From assembly GCF_035818475.1 (NCBI RefSeq), contig NZ_JAYMGV010000001.1, positions 1,054,001 to 1,118,000 of the forward strand: a stretch of 64,000 bases of DNA, in the 5' to 3' direction. The number at the start of each line of letters is the position of its first letter. The stretch's first letter is position 1. Below, piece by piece: positions 1 to 9,093 of this stretch. Source of the DNA: Cognatitamlana sp035818475 (lineage in GTDB: Bacteria > Bacteroidota > Bacteroidia > Flavobacteriales > Flavobacteriaceae). The notes beneath the pieces are model-generated. The model ran no database searches, had not been told where the DNA came from, and saw only the letters and a list, made by a program, of their open reading frames with translations. A program made the position numbers and the translations under genes.

Positions 1-1293
1 GATATTTTAACGCATTTAACCTTTCTGTTTATTGAATCTCATAAAATAGGTAATCGTGTTTTAATTAATGAAGAAGGCGCTACCACCAGAGATTGGATGA
101 AGCTTGAGAAAGTGGTGTTATCAAAAAAGAAACTCACTTTACAAGAACGGGAAATAGCTTTAACACATGCCGCTAATATTTTAGGGAGAACCTTTGATGA
201 ACTTAATGGTATTTATGAATCGTTTGCTTTAAAAACGCAGTCGGAAAGGTTTCTGCATATTATTTACTGGTTGGGTAAATTAGCCATAGAAGAATTGGTT
301 AATAATAATAAGAGAACTGTAACCTTTAGCCCGGTTTTAAGAGAGCGCATAGGGCATCATATTCATGGCGAAATATGGGCCGATACCATTAAAGAAACAT
401 TATATAAAGCAGATCTACTTGAACGGCCAATTCATATAATAAGTGCCAATATGCACAGTGTGATGAATACGCTGTTTGCTGTTAAAACCTTGAAATCAAA
501 AACCCAAAAAAAGGATATTTTTGCCATTTATGAATCATTAAGCCAAAAAGAAAATGAGAGTTTAAGAAAAAAAGTGGAAAAAGAAGCGCTACAAAATGGT
601 ATGATTTATATTAAAGACGCTTCGCGGGCCAATATAGATGTTCAAATTTTTGATACTTCTAAAATGGATATATCCAAATTGGACATTCGTATTTCAGAGT
701 CCGTCTTAAGTCAGGAAAAACCGGTGATATTGGTTATGGATTATGCTTTTGGTGAGCAGGCTTACGAAACCATTGATGAGCTTATGAAGCCCTATAAAGT
801 AAATGGCAATGAAATTTACTTAAATGTTGAATCTGTTTCTATTATGGGTAAAGCAGGTATTCTGGAAGGCGGCAAGGGTGACATTATGATACCGTCAGCA
901 CATATTTTTGAAGGGACTGCTGATAATTACCCGTTTAACAATGAGCTTAAAAAAGAAGATTTGGAAGGTCAGGGGGTTGCGGTTTATGAAGGAGCTATGA
1001 TAACCGTTTTAGGGACCTCATTACAAAATAAGGATATACTAAAGTTCTTTTACAATTCAACATGGCAGGTTATAGGCCTGGAGATGGAAGGAGCACATTA
1101 TCAAAAGGCTATTCAGGCCGCATCAAAAGTCAGGGGAAGTATACGAAGTGATGTCAAGGTAAGATACGCCTATTATGCCAGTGATAATCCTTTAGAAACC
1201 GGAGCGACTTTAGCATCTGGTGGTCTTGGGACATCAGGAGTAAGACCTACTTATTTAATAACAAGAACCATATTAGAACAAATACTTAATTAA
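1..1293 (+). CDS. Nucleoside-phosphorylase-like protein, DUF6909-type (5' partial)
   Basis: The reading frame is open from the first base of the window, so the gene begins upstream; the ATG at 97 is internal. About 430 codons are visible. The C-terminal part resembles the purine nucleoside phosphorylase/MTA nucleosidase superfamily: a Gly-rich stretch ending GDIMIP near 850-890, and an LEMEGAHY motif near 1078-1101 that looks like the ribose-binding Met-Glu segment. The tail (SGGLGTSGVRPTYL) is strongly patterned. I believe it matches the Bacteroidota family DUF6909, from memory. It lies 4 bases before the chain-length gene, so it is probably in the same transcript. Substrate unknown; the enzymatic fold is an inference. 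Confidence 0.6.
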   Translation, partial: DILTHLTFLFIESHKIGNRVLINEEGATTRDWMKLEKVVLSKKKLTLQEREIALTHAANILGRTFDELNGIYESFALKTQSERFLHIIYWLGKLAIEELVNNNKRTVTFSPVLRERIGHHIHGEIWADTIKETLYKADLLERPIHIISANMHSVMNTLFAVKTLKSKTQKKDIFAIYESLSQKENESLRKKVEKEALQNGMIYIKDASRANIDVQIFDTSKMDISKLDIRISESVLSQEKPVILVMDYAFGEQAYETIDELMKPYKVNGNEIYLNVESVSIMGKAGILEGGKGDIMIPSAHIFEGTADNYPFNNELKKEDLEGQGVAVYEGAMITVLGTSLQNKDILKFFYNSTWQVIGLEMEGAHYQKAIQAASKVRGSIRSDVKVRYAYYASDNPLETGATLASGGLGTSGVRPTYLITRTILEQILN

Positions 1294-1297
1294 TATT

Positions 1298-2371
1298 ATG
1301 AGTGAAAATTCAAAACAGCCACAACAATCTGAAGAGGTGGATTTAGGACAATTGTTTAAACTTATAGGCAATGCTTTTGAAAGGTTATTCAAGTTTATTG
1401 GCCATATTTTTTATAGCTTATTTTTAGCTTTTGTATGGTTTGTGTTTTTTGTAAAGAAGCACGTTATAAAACTGATTGTTGCAGGAGTTTTAGGGATAGG
1501 TTTGGGCACCGTTTTAGAAAAAACCTCAGAACCGGTTTACAAATCGTATATCACCATTAAGCAGAATTATGATACAGGAGAAAATCTGTATAATGCAATT
1601 AGTTATTATAATGACTTAGTCAGACAAAAGGATATAAATACCTTACAACAAGTATTAGAAATTGAATCAGAAGAAGCGGCTTCCATTTCAGATTTTGAAA
1701 TAAAGTCTATTATTAGTGAAAATGAAAAGCTTAAGGAGTTTGATGAGTATCTTCAAACGTTGGATACCACGGTAGCAAAAACAGTAGAATATGAAAATTT
1801 TTTAGAAAACTTAAAGGATTACAAACACCGATATCAACAGATAACTATTAAAGCTAAAGAGCGCAATAATTTTAAAACTGTTTTTGATAAGATTATTGAT
1901 AATGTGAATTCCAATACTTATTTTAAGCGGGAGCAAAGTAAAGATTTAAATGAGCTAAAAGAACGCGCTTCTGCAATTCATAGGTCATTAGTTAAGTCAG
2001 ATACTTTGTTGGCGGTTTACCAAAAGGCTATAGTCAAAGCGGCAGAAAACAATACGGATTTTCAGGCCAAAATCACTATTGAGAATAAGGACACTGGAAG
2101 CTCTACTAAGGAGTTTGAATTGCATACCAAAGATTTGGAGCTGAGACAAGAATTGGTTGAGATAGAAAGAGGAATGGTTGATAAAGAGCATATTGTTGAA
2201 ATTACATCCAGTAAACAAGATAGTGGTACCATAGATGACAAAAAGGAGTTTCTAGGAGTGAAGCTGAGCCCAAAGCTCTATTTTGCGATTATATTAACTA
2301 TACTCACATTTATAGGACTATTAGGGCTACATTTTGTTAAATTTTTAGAACGTTATAAAGACAAGGTTTAG
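1298..2371 (+). CDS. Wzz-like chain length determinant / polysaccharide co-polymerase
   Basis: A 357-residue inner-membrane protein. Hydrophobic stretches at about 36-52 and 57-72 precede a long charged, helix-rich periplasmic region; a final transmembrane segment lies at about 329-348, followed by a short basic cytoplasmic tail. This two-ended anchoring is the topology of Wzz/PCP proteins, which set polymer length in Wzx/Wzy pathways. The PVYKSYITIKQ segment after the first membrane region resembles the Wzz N-terminal domain. There is no fused tyrosine kinase domain, so it is like PCP-1 rather than full-length Wzc. It is followed after one base by rfbB. Family assignment is moderate; the role is inferred from topology and position. 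Confidence 0.65.
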   Translation: MSENSKQPQQSEEVDLGQLFKLIGNAFERLFKFIGHIFYSLFLAFVWFVFFVKKHVIKLIVAGVLGIGLGTVLEKTSEPVYKSYITIKQNYDTGENLYNAISYYNDLVRQKDINTLQQVLEIESEEAASISDFEIKSIISENEKLKEFDEYLQTLDTTVAKTVEYENFLENLKDYKHRYQQITIKAKERNNFKTVFDKIIDNVNSNTYFKREQSKDLNELKERASAIHRSLVKSDTLLAVYQKAIVKAAENNTDFQAKITIENKDTGSSTKEFELHTKDLELRQELVEIERGMVDKEHIVEITSSKQDSGTIDDKKEFLGVKLSPKLYFAIILTILTFIGLLGLHFVKFLERYKDKV

Positions 2372-2372
2372 C

Positions 2373-3419
2373 ATGAACATTTTAATAACCGGAGGAGCGG
2401 GGTTTATTGGATCTCATGTGGTAAGATTATTTGTTAAGAAATATTCCGGTTATCATATATTTAATTTAGATGCACTGACCTATGCAGGGAATCTGGAAAA
2501 TTTAAAAGATCTTGAAAATAGGCCCAATTATACCTTTATAAAAGGAGATATAACTGATGAAAACCATATAAATACACTATTTAATAAGTATAGGTTTGAT
2601 GGGGTTATTCATTTGGCGGCAGAATCGCACGTAGATCGATCTATAAAAGACCCTTTGGCTTTTGTAAAAACAAATGTTATTGGCACCATTAATCTTTTAA
2701 ATGCGTTTAAAAATATCTGGAATGAAGACTATAAGGGTAAGCTGTTTTACCATATCAGTACAGATGAGGTTTACGGTACTTTAGGGGAAACCGGCCTGTT
2801 TACGGAAACCTCGTCCTATGATCCAAATTCTCCTTATTCGGCTTCTAAAGCAAGTTCGGATCACTTTGTAAGAGCGTATGGGGAAACTTATAAATTACCT
2901 TATGTTATTAGCAATTGTTCCAATAATTATGGGCCCAATCAATTTCCGGAGAAATTAATTCCGTTATTTATAAATAACATTATGAATAGCAAGCCACTTC
3001 CGGTTTATGGTGACGGAAACTATACCAGGGATTGGTTGTATGTAAAAGATCATGCTAAGGCAGTTGATTTAGTATTTCATAAGGCAGAACATGGAGAGAC
3101 CTACAACATAGGAGGCTTCAATGAATGGAAAAATATTGATTTAGTCAGGTTGTTATGTCAGAAAATGGATGATAAATTGGAAAGGCATGAAGGAACATCT
3201 GAAAAATTAATAACCTATGTAAAAGACCGTCCCGGACACGATTTAAGGTATGCTATTGACGCGTCTAAGATTAAAGAAGAACTCGGTTGGGAACCATCAG
3301 TGACCTTTGAGGAAGGCCTGGAAAAAACCATAGATTGGTATTTGAATAATAAAGATTGGTTGGATCATGTAACTAGTGGCGAATATCAAGCCTATTATGA
3401 TAAGCAATATGCTAAATAA
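2373..3419 (+). CDS. rfbB: dTDP-glucose 4,6-dehydratase
   Basis: Converts dTDP-D-glucose to dTDP-4-keto-6-deoxy-D-glucose, step 2 of dTDP-L-rhamnose synthesis, in the cytoplasm. It is an extended short-chain dehydrogenase of 348 residues, normal for RmlB. The NAD-binding GGAGFIGSH motif is at residues 7-15, the catalytic STDEVYG segment supplies Thr130, Asp131 and Glu132, and YSASK supplies Tyr155 and Lys159. It starts one base after the Wzz-like gene and heads the order rfbB-rfbA-rfbC-rfbD, all closely packed and so probably co-transcribed. All key residues are present. Confidence 0.95.
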   Translation: MNILITGGAGFIGSHVVRLFVKKYSGYHIFNLDALTYAGNLENLKDLENRPNYTFIKGDITDENHINTLFNKYRFDGVIHLAAESHVDRSIKDPLAFVKTNVIGTINLLNAFKNIWNEDYKGKLFYHISTDEVYGTLGETGLFTETSSYDPNSPYSASKASSDHFVRAYGETYKLPYVISNCSNNYGPNQFPEKLIPLFINNIMNSKPLPVYGDGNYTRDWLYVKDHAKAVDLVFHKAEHGETYNIGGFNEWKNIDLVRLLCQKMDDKLERHEGTSEKLITYVKDRPGHDLRYAIDASKIKEELGWEPSVTFEEGLEKTIDWYLNNKDWLDHVTSGEYQAYYDKQYAK

Positions 3420-3425
3420 GCAGAA

Positions 3426-4292
3426 ATGAAAGGAATTATACTAGCAGGAGGGTCAGGAACAAGGTTATACCCATTAACCTTGTCAATAAGTAAACAATTG
3501 ATGCCTATTTATGATAAACCTATGATCTATTACCCCTTATCTACATTGATGTATGCTGGTATAAACGAGATCTTAATTATAGCGACTCCTAAAGATTTGC
3601 CTTTATTTAAAGATTTATTGGGAGATGGTAAGACCTATGGGTGCAGGTTTGAATATGCTGAACAACTTCAGCCTAATGGCCTGGCAGAAGCTTTTATAAT
3701 TGGAGAAAATTTCATAGGTGATGATAAAGTTGCCCTGATTTTAGGCGATAATATTTTTTATGGAACAGGCCTGGCAAAACGCTTACAGGCTAATAACGAT
3801 CCTGAGGGAGGCATTATTTATGCCTATAGAGTGCATGACCCGGAACGTTATGGTGTTGTAGAGTTTGATAGTGATGGAAAAGCAATTTCAATAGAGGAAA
3901 AGCCTAAAGATCCTAAATCTAATTATGCGGTTCCGGGCATTTATTTCTATGATAATTCGGTGATTGAGATTGCCAAAAATATAACCCCAAGCAACAGGGG
4001 TGAACTTGAAATAACGGATGTAAATCAGACCTATCTTGAACAGGGAATGTTGAATGTGTCTATATTGGATAGGGGTACGGCTTGGTTAGATACAGGAACG
4101 TTCCAGTCATTAATGCAGGCCTCTCAATTTGTTGAAGTTATTGAGGAGCGACAAGGTTTAAAAATAGGATCTATTGAGGCAGCGGCTTATGAGATGGGGT
4201 ATATAGATACCAATCAGTTTAAAGCGATAGCAGAATCCCTGCTTAAAAGTGGATATGGTAAAAAGTTGTTAGGGCTATTGAAAAATAAATAA
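3426..4292 (+). CDS. rfbA: Glucose-1-phosphate thymidylyltransferase
   Basis: Makes dTDP-glucose from glucose 1-phosphate and dTTP, the entry step to dTDP-rhamnose. The 288-residue length matches RmlA. The nucleotide-binding loop GGSGTRLYPLT is at residues 8-18, the KQLMPIYDKPMIYYPLS segment follows at 23-39, and an LGDNIFYG motif is present. The Rml product usually feeds back on this enzyme; no separate regulatory site is visible. It begins 6 bases after rfbB, and its stop overlaps the rfbC start by one base (taATG), suggesting translational coupling. Confidence 0.95.
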   Translation: MKGIILAGGSGTRLYPLTLSISKQLMPIYDKPMIYYPLSTLMYAGINEILIIATPKDLPLFKDLLGDGKTYGCRFEYAEQLQPNGLAEAFIIGENFIGDDKVALILGDNIFYGTGLAKRLQANNDPEGGIIYAYRVHDPERYGVVEFDSDGKAISIEEKPKDPKSNYAVPGIYFYDNSVIEIAKNITPSNRGELEITDVNQTYLEQGMLNVSILDRGTAWLDTGTFQSLMQASQFVEVIEERQGLKIGSIEAAAYEMGYIDTNQFKAIAESLLKSGYGKKLLGLLKNK

Positions 4293-4846
4293 TGACATTA
4301 ACAGAAACATTTTTAGAAGGTTGTTTTGTTATAGAACCTCAGATTTTTGAGGATAAAAGAGGGGGCTTTTTTGAAGCATTTAATAAAAAAGTATTTGAAA
4401 GCAAAACCGGTATTGCAACCCATTTTGTACAGGATAATATTTCTGTCTCAAAAAAAGGTGTTTTAAGAGGATTACATTTTCAAAAGGGGGACTTTGCCCA
4501 GGCTAAATTAGTAAGTGTGCTTAAAGGAAAGGTATTGGATGTTTGTGTAGATATAAGGAAAACCTCTCCAACCTTTGGAGAACATTTTTCAATCATTTTA
4601 GATGAGGAAAACCGTAAGCAAGTGTATATCCCAAAGGGATTTGCCCACGGGTTTTTAGCTTTGGCAGATAACACCATTTTTTCCTATAAATGTGATAACT
4701 ATTATAATAAAGGTTCTGAATCGGGAATTCTATACAACGATGAAGCCTTGAATATCGATTGGGAGTTGCCTACTTCAGATTTGATACTATCCGAAAAAGA
4801 TCAGGAACTAAAGCCGTTTAAAATAGTGACCAATAATGAAGACTAA
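4292..4846 (+). CDS. rfbC: dTDP-4-dehydrorhamnose 3,5-epimerase
   Basis: Epimerises C3 and C5 of dTDP-4-keto-6-deoxyglucose. It is a cupin-fold protein of 184 residues, normal length. The catalytic histidine is in RGLHFQ (His62), its aspartate partner in VDIRKTSPTFG (Asp87), and the C5-side tyrosine in FSYKCDNYY (Tyr132); PKGFAHGF is the conserved barrel strand. It overlaps rfbA by one base and rfbD by 11 bases. Confidence 0.95.
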   Translation: MTLTETFLEGCFVIEPQIFEDKRGGFFEAFNKKVFESKTGIATHFVQDNISVSKKGVLRGLHFQKGDFAQAKLVSVLKGKVLDVCVDIRKTSPTFGEHFSIILDEENRKQVYIPKGFAHGFLALADNTIFSYKCDNYYNKGSESGILYNDEALNIDWELPTSDLILSEKDQELKPFKIVTNNED

Positions 4847-5624
4847 GATTCTAGTAACCGGGGCAGGAGGACAGTTAGGAAAGACCATTGAAGAACTTTA
4901 TAAGGATAATGACCAAGACCTGGGTTTTGTTTTCACCAACAAAACTATTTTAGATATCGCAAATAAAGTAGCTTTAGAAGAGTTTTTTTTAAACAATAAA
5001 TTTGATTACTGTATAAACTGTGCCGCCTATACCGATGTAGAGCAGGCCGAAAAAACACCGAAAATAGCTTTTAAAGTAAATGCGGAAGGGGTGAAAAATT
5101 TAGCAGAGGCATGTAAAGACTCTAAAACGGTCTTAATTCATATATCGACTGATTATGTATTTGATGGCGAAAAAGAAGCCCCCTATACAATAGATGATAT
5201 ACCAAATCCGATTAATGAATATGGAAAATCGAAATTATTGGGAGAACACTATATTCAAGATATTTTAGATCAATATTTTATAGTAAGAACGTCATGGTTA
5301 TATAGTAAAATCTATGGCCATAATTTTTATAGAACCATTTTAAAAAAGGCCAAAACAGAACAAGAACTTTTTATTGCTGCAGATCAAATAGGCTGCCCTA
5401 CTAATACTGTTAACTTGAGTAATTTTATTATTAGTTTGATTCAAAATAAACAAGCCGAGTTTGGGCTGCATCACTTTTGTGATGATGACGTAATGACCTG
5501 GTATGATTTTGCAAAAAAAATAATTGATGAGAATGGGTTAATAAGTAAGATAAAGCTCCATAAAACCAAGAAATATGTTACTTTTGCAGTCAGACCTAAA
5601 TATAGTGTTTTGGCCAAATCTTAA
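4836..5624 (+). CDS. rfbD: dTDP-4-dehydrorhamnose reductase, C-terminally short
   Basis: Catalyses the last step to dTDP-L-rhamnose, NAD(P)H-dependent reduction at C4. The Rossmann motif GAGGQLG is at residues 9-15, the catalytic Thr105 lies in STDYVFDG, and Tyr129 with Lys133 in YGKSK. At 262 residues it is shorter than typical RmlD (about 285-300). The protein stops at RPKYSVLAKS, a conserved point after which the family normally carries about 20-25 more residues ending in a WxxxL-type helix. The stop is followed at once by a second stop and by wecB, so there is no room for the missing tail. It may still work, since the catalytic residues are intact. Confidence 0.9.
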   Translation: MKTKILVTGAGGQLGKTIEELYKDNDQDLGFVFTNKTILDIANKVALEEFFLNNKFDYCINCAAYTDVEQAEKTPKIAFKVNAEGVKNLAEACKDSKTVLIHISTDYVFDGEKEAPYTIDDIPNPINEYGKSKLLGEHYIQDILDQYFIVRTSWLYSKIYGHNFYRTILKKAKTEQELFIAADQIGCPTNTVNLSNFIISLIQNKQAEFGLHHFCDDDVMTWYDFAKKIIDENGLISKIKLHKTKKYVTFAVRPKYSVLAKS

Positions 5625-5627
5625 TAA

Positions 5628-6755
5628 ATGAAGAAAAAGAACTTAATTGTTTTTGGAACCAGACCAGAAGCCATAAAAATGGCGCCTTTGGTAAAGGAGT
5701 TTTTTAAACATCAAGATCGTTTTGAAACAAAAGTTTGTATAACGGCTCAACATAGAGAAATGTTAGATCAGGTTCTCAGTTTTTTTGAAATTAAGCCGGA
5801 TTATGATTTGAATTTAATGAAGCCCGATCAAAATTTATACTCATTAACGGCAGATATTATTACGAATCTAAAACCGGTTTTAGAAGATTTTAAACCGGAT
5901 TATGTATATGTCCACGGCGATACCACCACCACCATGGCCACAAGTATAGCTGCTTTTTATTCTGGTGCTAAGGTATGCCATGTAGAAGCAGGGCTGAGGA
6001 CCTTTAATAAACTATCACCATTTCCTGAGGAAATAAACAGAAGTGTTACCGGGAGAATTTGTGATTTTCACTTTTCACCTACGTCTACTTCAAAGGATAA
6101 TTTAGTACGAGAAAATATTAGTGATAAAAGCATATTGATTACTGGAAATACGGTAATTGATGCCTTACAATTTAGTACTCAAAAAGTTGAATCTCCTGAT
6201 TTTAAAGACGCAGAAATCGAAGATTTAAAAAAAGCTTTGGATAATTCAAAAAGATTGATTTTAGTAACAGGGCATAGAAGAGAAAATCATGGGCAAGGTT
6301 TTATAAACATTTGTAAAGCTCTTCAGGTTGTAGCAATTAAGAACCCCAATGTTCAAATTATTTATCCGGTACATTTAAACCCTAACGTTCAAAAACCGGT
6401 ATATGAGCTTTTGAGTGAAGTTGAAAATATTAGATTGATTTCGCCCCTATCATATCCTGCTTTTGTATGGCTAATGAATCAATCGTATTTAATTATCACG
6501 GATAGTGGAGGCGTACAGGAGGAAGCCCCTAGTTTGGGCAAACCTGTTCTAGTTATGCGTGACACAACTGAAAGGCCTGAAGCTGTAGATACAGGTACAG
6601 TGATTTTAGTAGGAACAAATAAGGAGCGTATAATTTCAGAAGCAGAAAAACTCTTAAAAGATGAAGAGGCTTATCAGGGTATGAGTAAGTTACATAACCC
6701 TTATGGAGATGGAAAAGCTTGTGAACGTATTGTAGAATATATTTCAAGAAATTAG
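5628..6755 (+). CDS. wecB: UDP-N-acetylglucosamine 2-epimerase (non-hydrolysing)
   Basis: Interconverts UDP-GlcNAc and UDP-ManNAc. It has the GT-B-like fold and normal length (375 residues). Visible motifs are FGTRPEAIKMAPL near the N-terminus, VHGDTTTTMA at about 94-103, HVEAGLRT, FPEEINR, the VTGHRREN loop, and the UDP-binding DSGGVQEEAPSLGKPVL segment. It is followed 2 bases later by wecC, the enzyme that uses its product, so the pair makes UDP-ManNAcA for the repeat unit. Confidence 0.94.
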   Translation: MKKKNLIVFGTRPEAIKMAPLVKEFFKHQDRFETKVCITAQHREMLDQVLSFFEIKPDYDLNLMKPDQNLYSLTADIITNLKPVLEDFKPDYVYVHGDTTTTMATSIAAFYSGAKVCHVEAGLRTFNKLSPFPEEINRSVTGRICDFHFSPTSTSKDNLVRENISDKSILITGNTVIDALQFSTQKVESPDFKDAEIEDLKKALDNSKRLILVTGHRRENHGQGFINICKALQVVAIKNPNVQIIYPVHLNPNVQKPVYELLSEVENIRLISPLSYPAFVWLMNQSYLIITDSGGVQEEAPSLGKPVLVMRDTTERPEAVDTGTVILVGTNKERIISEAEKLLKDEEAYQGMSKLHNPYGDGKACERIVEYISRN

Positions 6756-6757
6756 GA

Positions 6758-7978
6758 ATGGAAAATAAACCTAGTGTTATAATGATTGGTTTAGGGTACA
6801 TAGGCCTCCCAACCGCCGCTTTAATTGCACAAAACAAAACTCATGTTCATGGGGTTGATATAAATCCCAAGGTGGTTCAAACAATAAATGAAGGAAAGGT
6901 CCATATTGTTGAACCGGAGCTGGATGAAGCTGTTGCAAATGCGGTTAAACAAGGTTATTTAAAAGCCGATACAGAACCAGTTGAGGCTAACACCTATTTA
7001 ATTGTGGTTCCGACGCCTTTTAAAGGTAAAAACGAACCGGATATTTCTTTTGTAGAAGCTGCTACAAAGGCGATCATTCCGTTGTTAAAAGAAGACGATC
7101 TTTATATTATTGAATCTACTTCTCCGATAGGAACTACAGAAAAAATGATGAGTCTTATATACTCTGAGCGCCCTGAATTAAAAGGAAAACTTAATATTGC
7201 CTATTGTCCGGAACGTGTATTACCCGGTAATGTGATGTATGAGTTGGTTCATAATGATAGAGTAATAGGTGGGATTGATTCACCGTCGACTGATAAAGCA
7301 GTTGATTTTTATCGTCAATTTATAAAAGGAGATTTGCATAAAACAAATGCACGTACAGCTGAGATGTGTAAACTGGTGGAAAACTCTTCCAGAGATGTGC
7401 AAATTGCTTTTGCAAATGAACTCTCTTTAATTTGCAATAAAGCAGACATCAACGTTTGGGAACTAATAAACCTTGCTAATAAACACCCAAGAGTAAATAT
7501 TTTACAGCCCGGATGTGGTGTAGGAGGGCATTGTATTGCGGTAGACCCCTATTTTATAGTAGCCGATTATCCAATGGAATCCCAAATCATAGGTAAAGCC
7601 AGAGAAATTAATAATTATAAATCGTTTTGGTGTGCTGAGAAGATTAAGGCAGCAAAATTGGAATTTGAGCTTGTAAATGGAAGAAAGCCAAGCATTGCCC
7701 TTATGGGGTTAGCTTTTAAACCTAATATTGACGATTTAAGGGAATCTCCCGCCAAGTATATTGTTCAGAAAGTTCTGCAAAATGCAAATAACGAAGAGTA
7801 CTACATTGTTGAGCCAAATATAGATTCCCATAAAGTTTTTAAACTGACAAATTATAAGGAAGCGGTTGAAAAATCTGATATTGTGGTGTTTTTGGTAGCT
7901 CATAGAGAGTTTAGAGAACTTGAATTATTAAATAACAAAGTTGTGCTGGATTTTTGTGGAATAAATAAAAAATTATGA
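6758..7978 (+). CDS. wecC: UDP-N-acetyl-D-mannosamine dehydrogenase
   Basis: Oxidises UDP-ManNAc to UDP-ManNAcA with two NAD+, giving an acidic sugar for the polymer. It belongs to the UDP-glucose/GDP-mannose dehydrogenase family and has 406 residues. The NAD-binding GLGYIGLPTA is at residues 11-20; the catalytic thiol lies in GVGGHCIAVDP (Cys259); the MGLAFKPNIDDLRESPA segment is the C-terminal UDP-binding signature. Placement right after wecB supports ManNAc specificity over other 6-dehydrogenases. The start of gmd overlaps its end by 4 bases (ATGA). Confidence 0.92.
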   Translation: MENKPSVIMIGLGYIGLPTAALIAQNKTHVHGVDINPKVVQTINEGKVHIVEPELDEAVANAVKQGYLKADTEPVEANTYLIVVPTPFKGKNEPDISFVEAATKAIIPLLKEDDLYIIESTSPIGTTEKMMSLIYSERPELKGKLNIAYCPERVLPGNVMYELVHNDRVIGGIDSPSTDKAVDFYRQFIKGDLHKTNARTAEMCKLVENSSRDVQIAFANELSLICNKADINVWELINLANKHPRVNILQPGCGVGGHCIAVDPYFIVADYPMESQIIGKAREINNYKSFWCAEKIKAAKLEFELVNGRKPSIALMGLAFKPNIDDLRESPAKYIVQKVLQNANNEEYYIVEPNIDSHKVFKLTNYKEAVEKSDIVVFLVAHREFRELELLNNKVVLDFCGINKKL

Positions 7979-9090
7979 AAAAAGTAGCTTTAATAACAGG
8001 GGTAACAGGTCAGGACGGTGCTTACTTAAGTGAGTTTTTATTAAAAAAGGGATATCAAGTTCATGGTATAAAAAGAAGGTCATCGTTGTTTAATACGGAT
8101 AGAATTGATCATATTTATGAAGACCCCCATGTAGAAAACCAGAATTTCCATCTGCATTATGGAGATATGACAGACGGCAGTAATTTAACTCGCCTGATTA
8201 AGGAGGTTCAACCAGATGAAGTTTACAACTTGGCTGCTATGAGCCACGTGCGCGTTTCATTTGAGATTCCTGAATACACTGCTAATGCTGATGGTTTAGG
8301 AACTCTAAGGATTTTGGATGCTGTACGTTTTTTGGGTTTGGAAAAAAAAACCAAAATTTATCAAGCATCCACTTCTGAACTTTACGGTAAGGTACAAGAA
8401 GTTCCACAATCGGAAACTACTCCTTTTTATCCAAGAAGTCCGTATGCTGTGGCAAAGATGTATGCGTATTGGATTACCGTTAACTATAGAGAGGCATATG
8501 GAATGTTTGCTTGTAACGGCATTTTGTTTAATCACGAATCTCCCATAAGAGGCGAGACCTTTGTAACTAGGAAAATTACAAGGGCGGTTTCAAGAATAGC
8601 CTTAGGGCTACAGGAAAAGTTTTATCTTGGAAATTTGGAAGCTCAGCGTGATTGGGGGCATGCCAAGGACTATGTGCGCATGATGTGGATGGTGTTACAG
8701 GCAGAAACGGCAGAAGATTGGGTGATCGCTACCGGTAAAACGACAACGGTAAGGGATTTTGTTAAAATGAGTTTTAATCAAGTAGGGATAGAATTAGAGT
8801 TTAAGGGAGCTGGAAAAGAAGAAAAGGGATTTATAAAATCATGTAGCAACCCAAATTATCGGGTAGGAATAGGTCAAGAAATACTTTCAATAGATCCAAG
8901 GTATTTTAGACCAACCGAAGTTGATTTATTAATTGGTGATGCTTCTAAAGCAAAGAACAAGTTGGGTTGGGTTCCTGAATATGAATTAGAGGATTTGGTA
9001 AAAGATATGATGACGAGTGATTTAAAGTTGATGAAAAAGGATCAATACTTAAAAGATGGAGGCTATGGGATTAAAAATTATTTTGAGTAA
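7975..9090 (+). CDS. gmd: GDP-mannose 4,6-dehydratase
   Basis: Converts GDP-D-mannose to GDP-4-keto-6-deoxy-D-mannose, the branch point to GDP-fucose, GDP-rhamnose, GDP-perosamine and GDP-colitose. It has 371 residues. The cofactor motif GVTGQDGAYLSE is at residues 9-20, with RRSS at 34-37 typical of NADP binding. The catalytic Thr133 and Glu135 are in STSELYGK, Tyr157 and Lys161 in YAVAK. It overlaps wecC by 4 bases and is followed by an Fcl/ColC-type gene and by ColD, pointing to colitose. No GDP-mannose pyrophosphorylase gene is in the window, so GDP-mannose must be supplied from elsewhere. Confidence 0.95.
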   Translation: MKKVALITGVTGQDGAYLSEFLLKKGYQVHGIKRRSSLFNTDRIDHIYEDPHVENQNFHLHYGDMTDGSNLTRLIKEVQPDEVYNLAAMSHVRVSFEIPEYTANADGLGTLRILDAVRFLGLEKKTKIYQASTSELYGKVQEVPQSETTPFYPRSPYAVAKMYAYWITVNYREAYGMFACNGILFNHESPIRGETFVTRKITRAVSRIALGLQEKFYLGNLEAQRDWGHAKDYVRMMWMVLQAETAEDWVIATGKTTTVRDFVKMSFNQVGIELEFKGAGKEEKGFIKSCSNPNYRVGIGQEILSIDPRYFRPTEVDLLIGDASKAKNKLGWVPEYELEDLVKDMMTSDLKLMKKDQYLKDGGYGIKNYFE

Positions 9091-9093
9091 AGA

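Noticed and set aside
8318..8548. Open frame of 76 codons inside gmd
   Set aside because: It lies fully within gmd in another frame; its product is low in complexity and has no start signal. Other small frames inside clear genes were dropped for the same reason.
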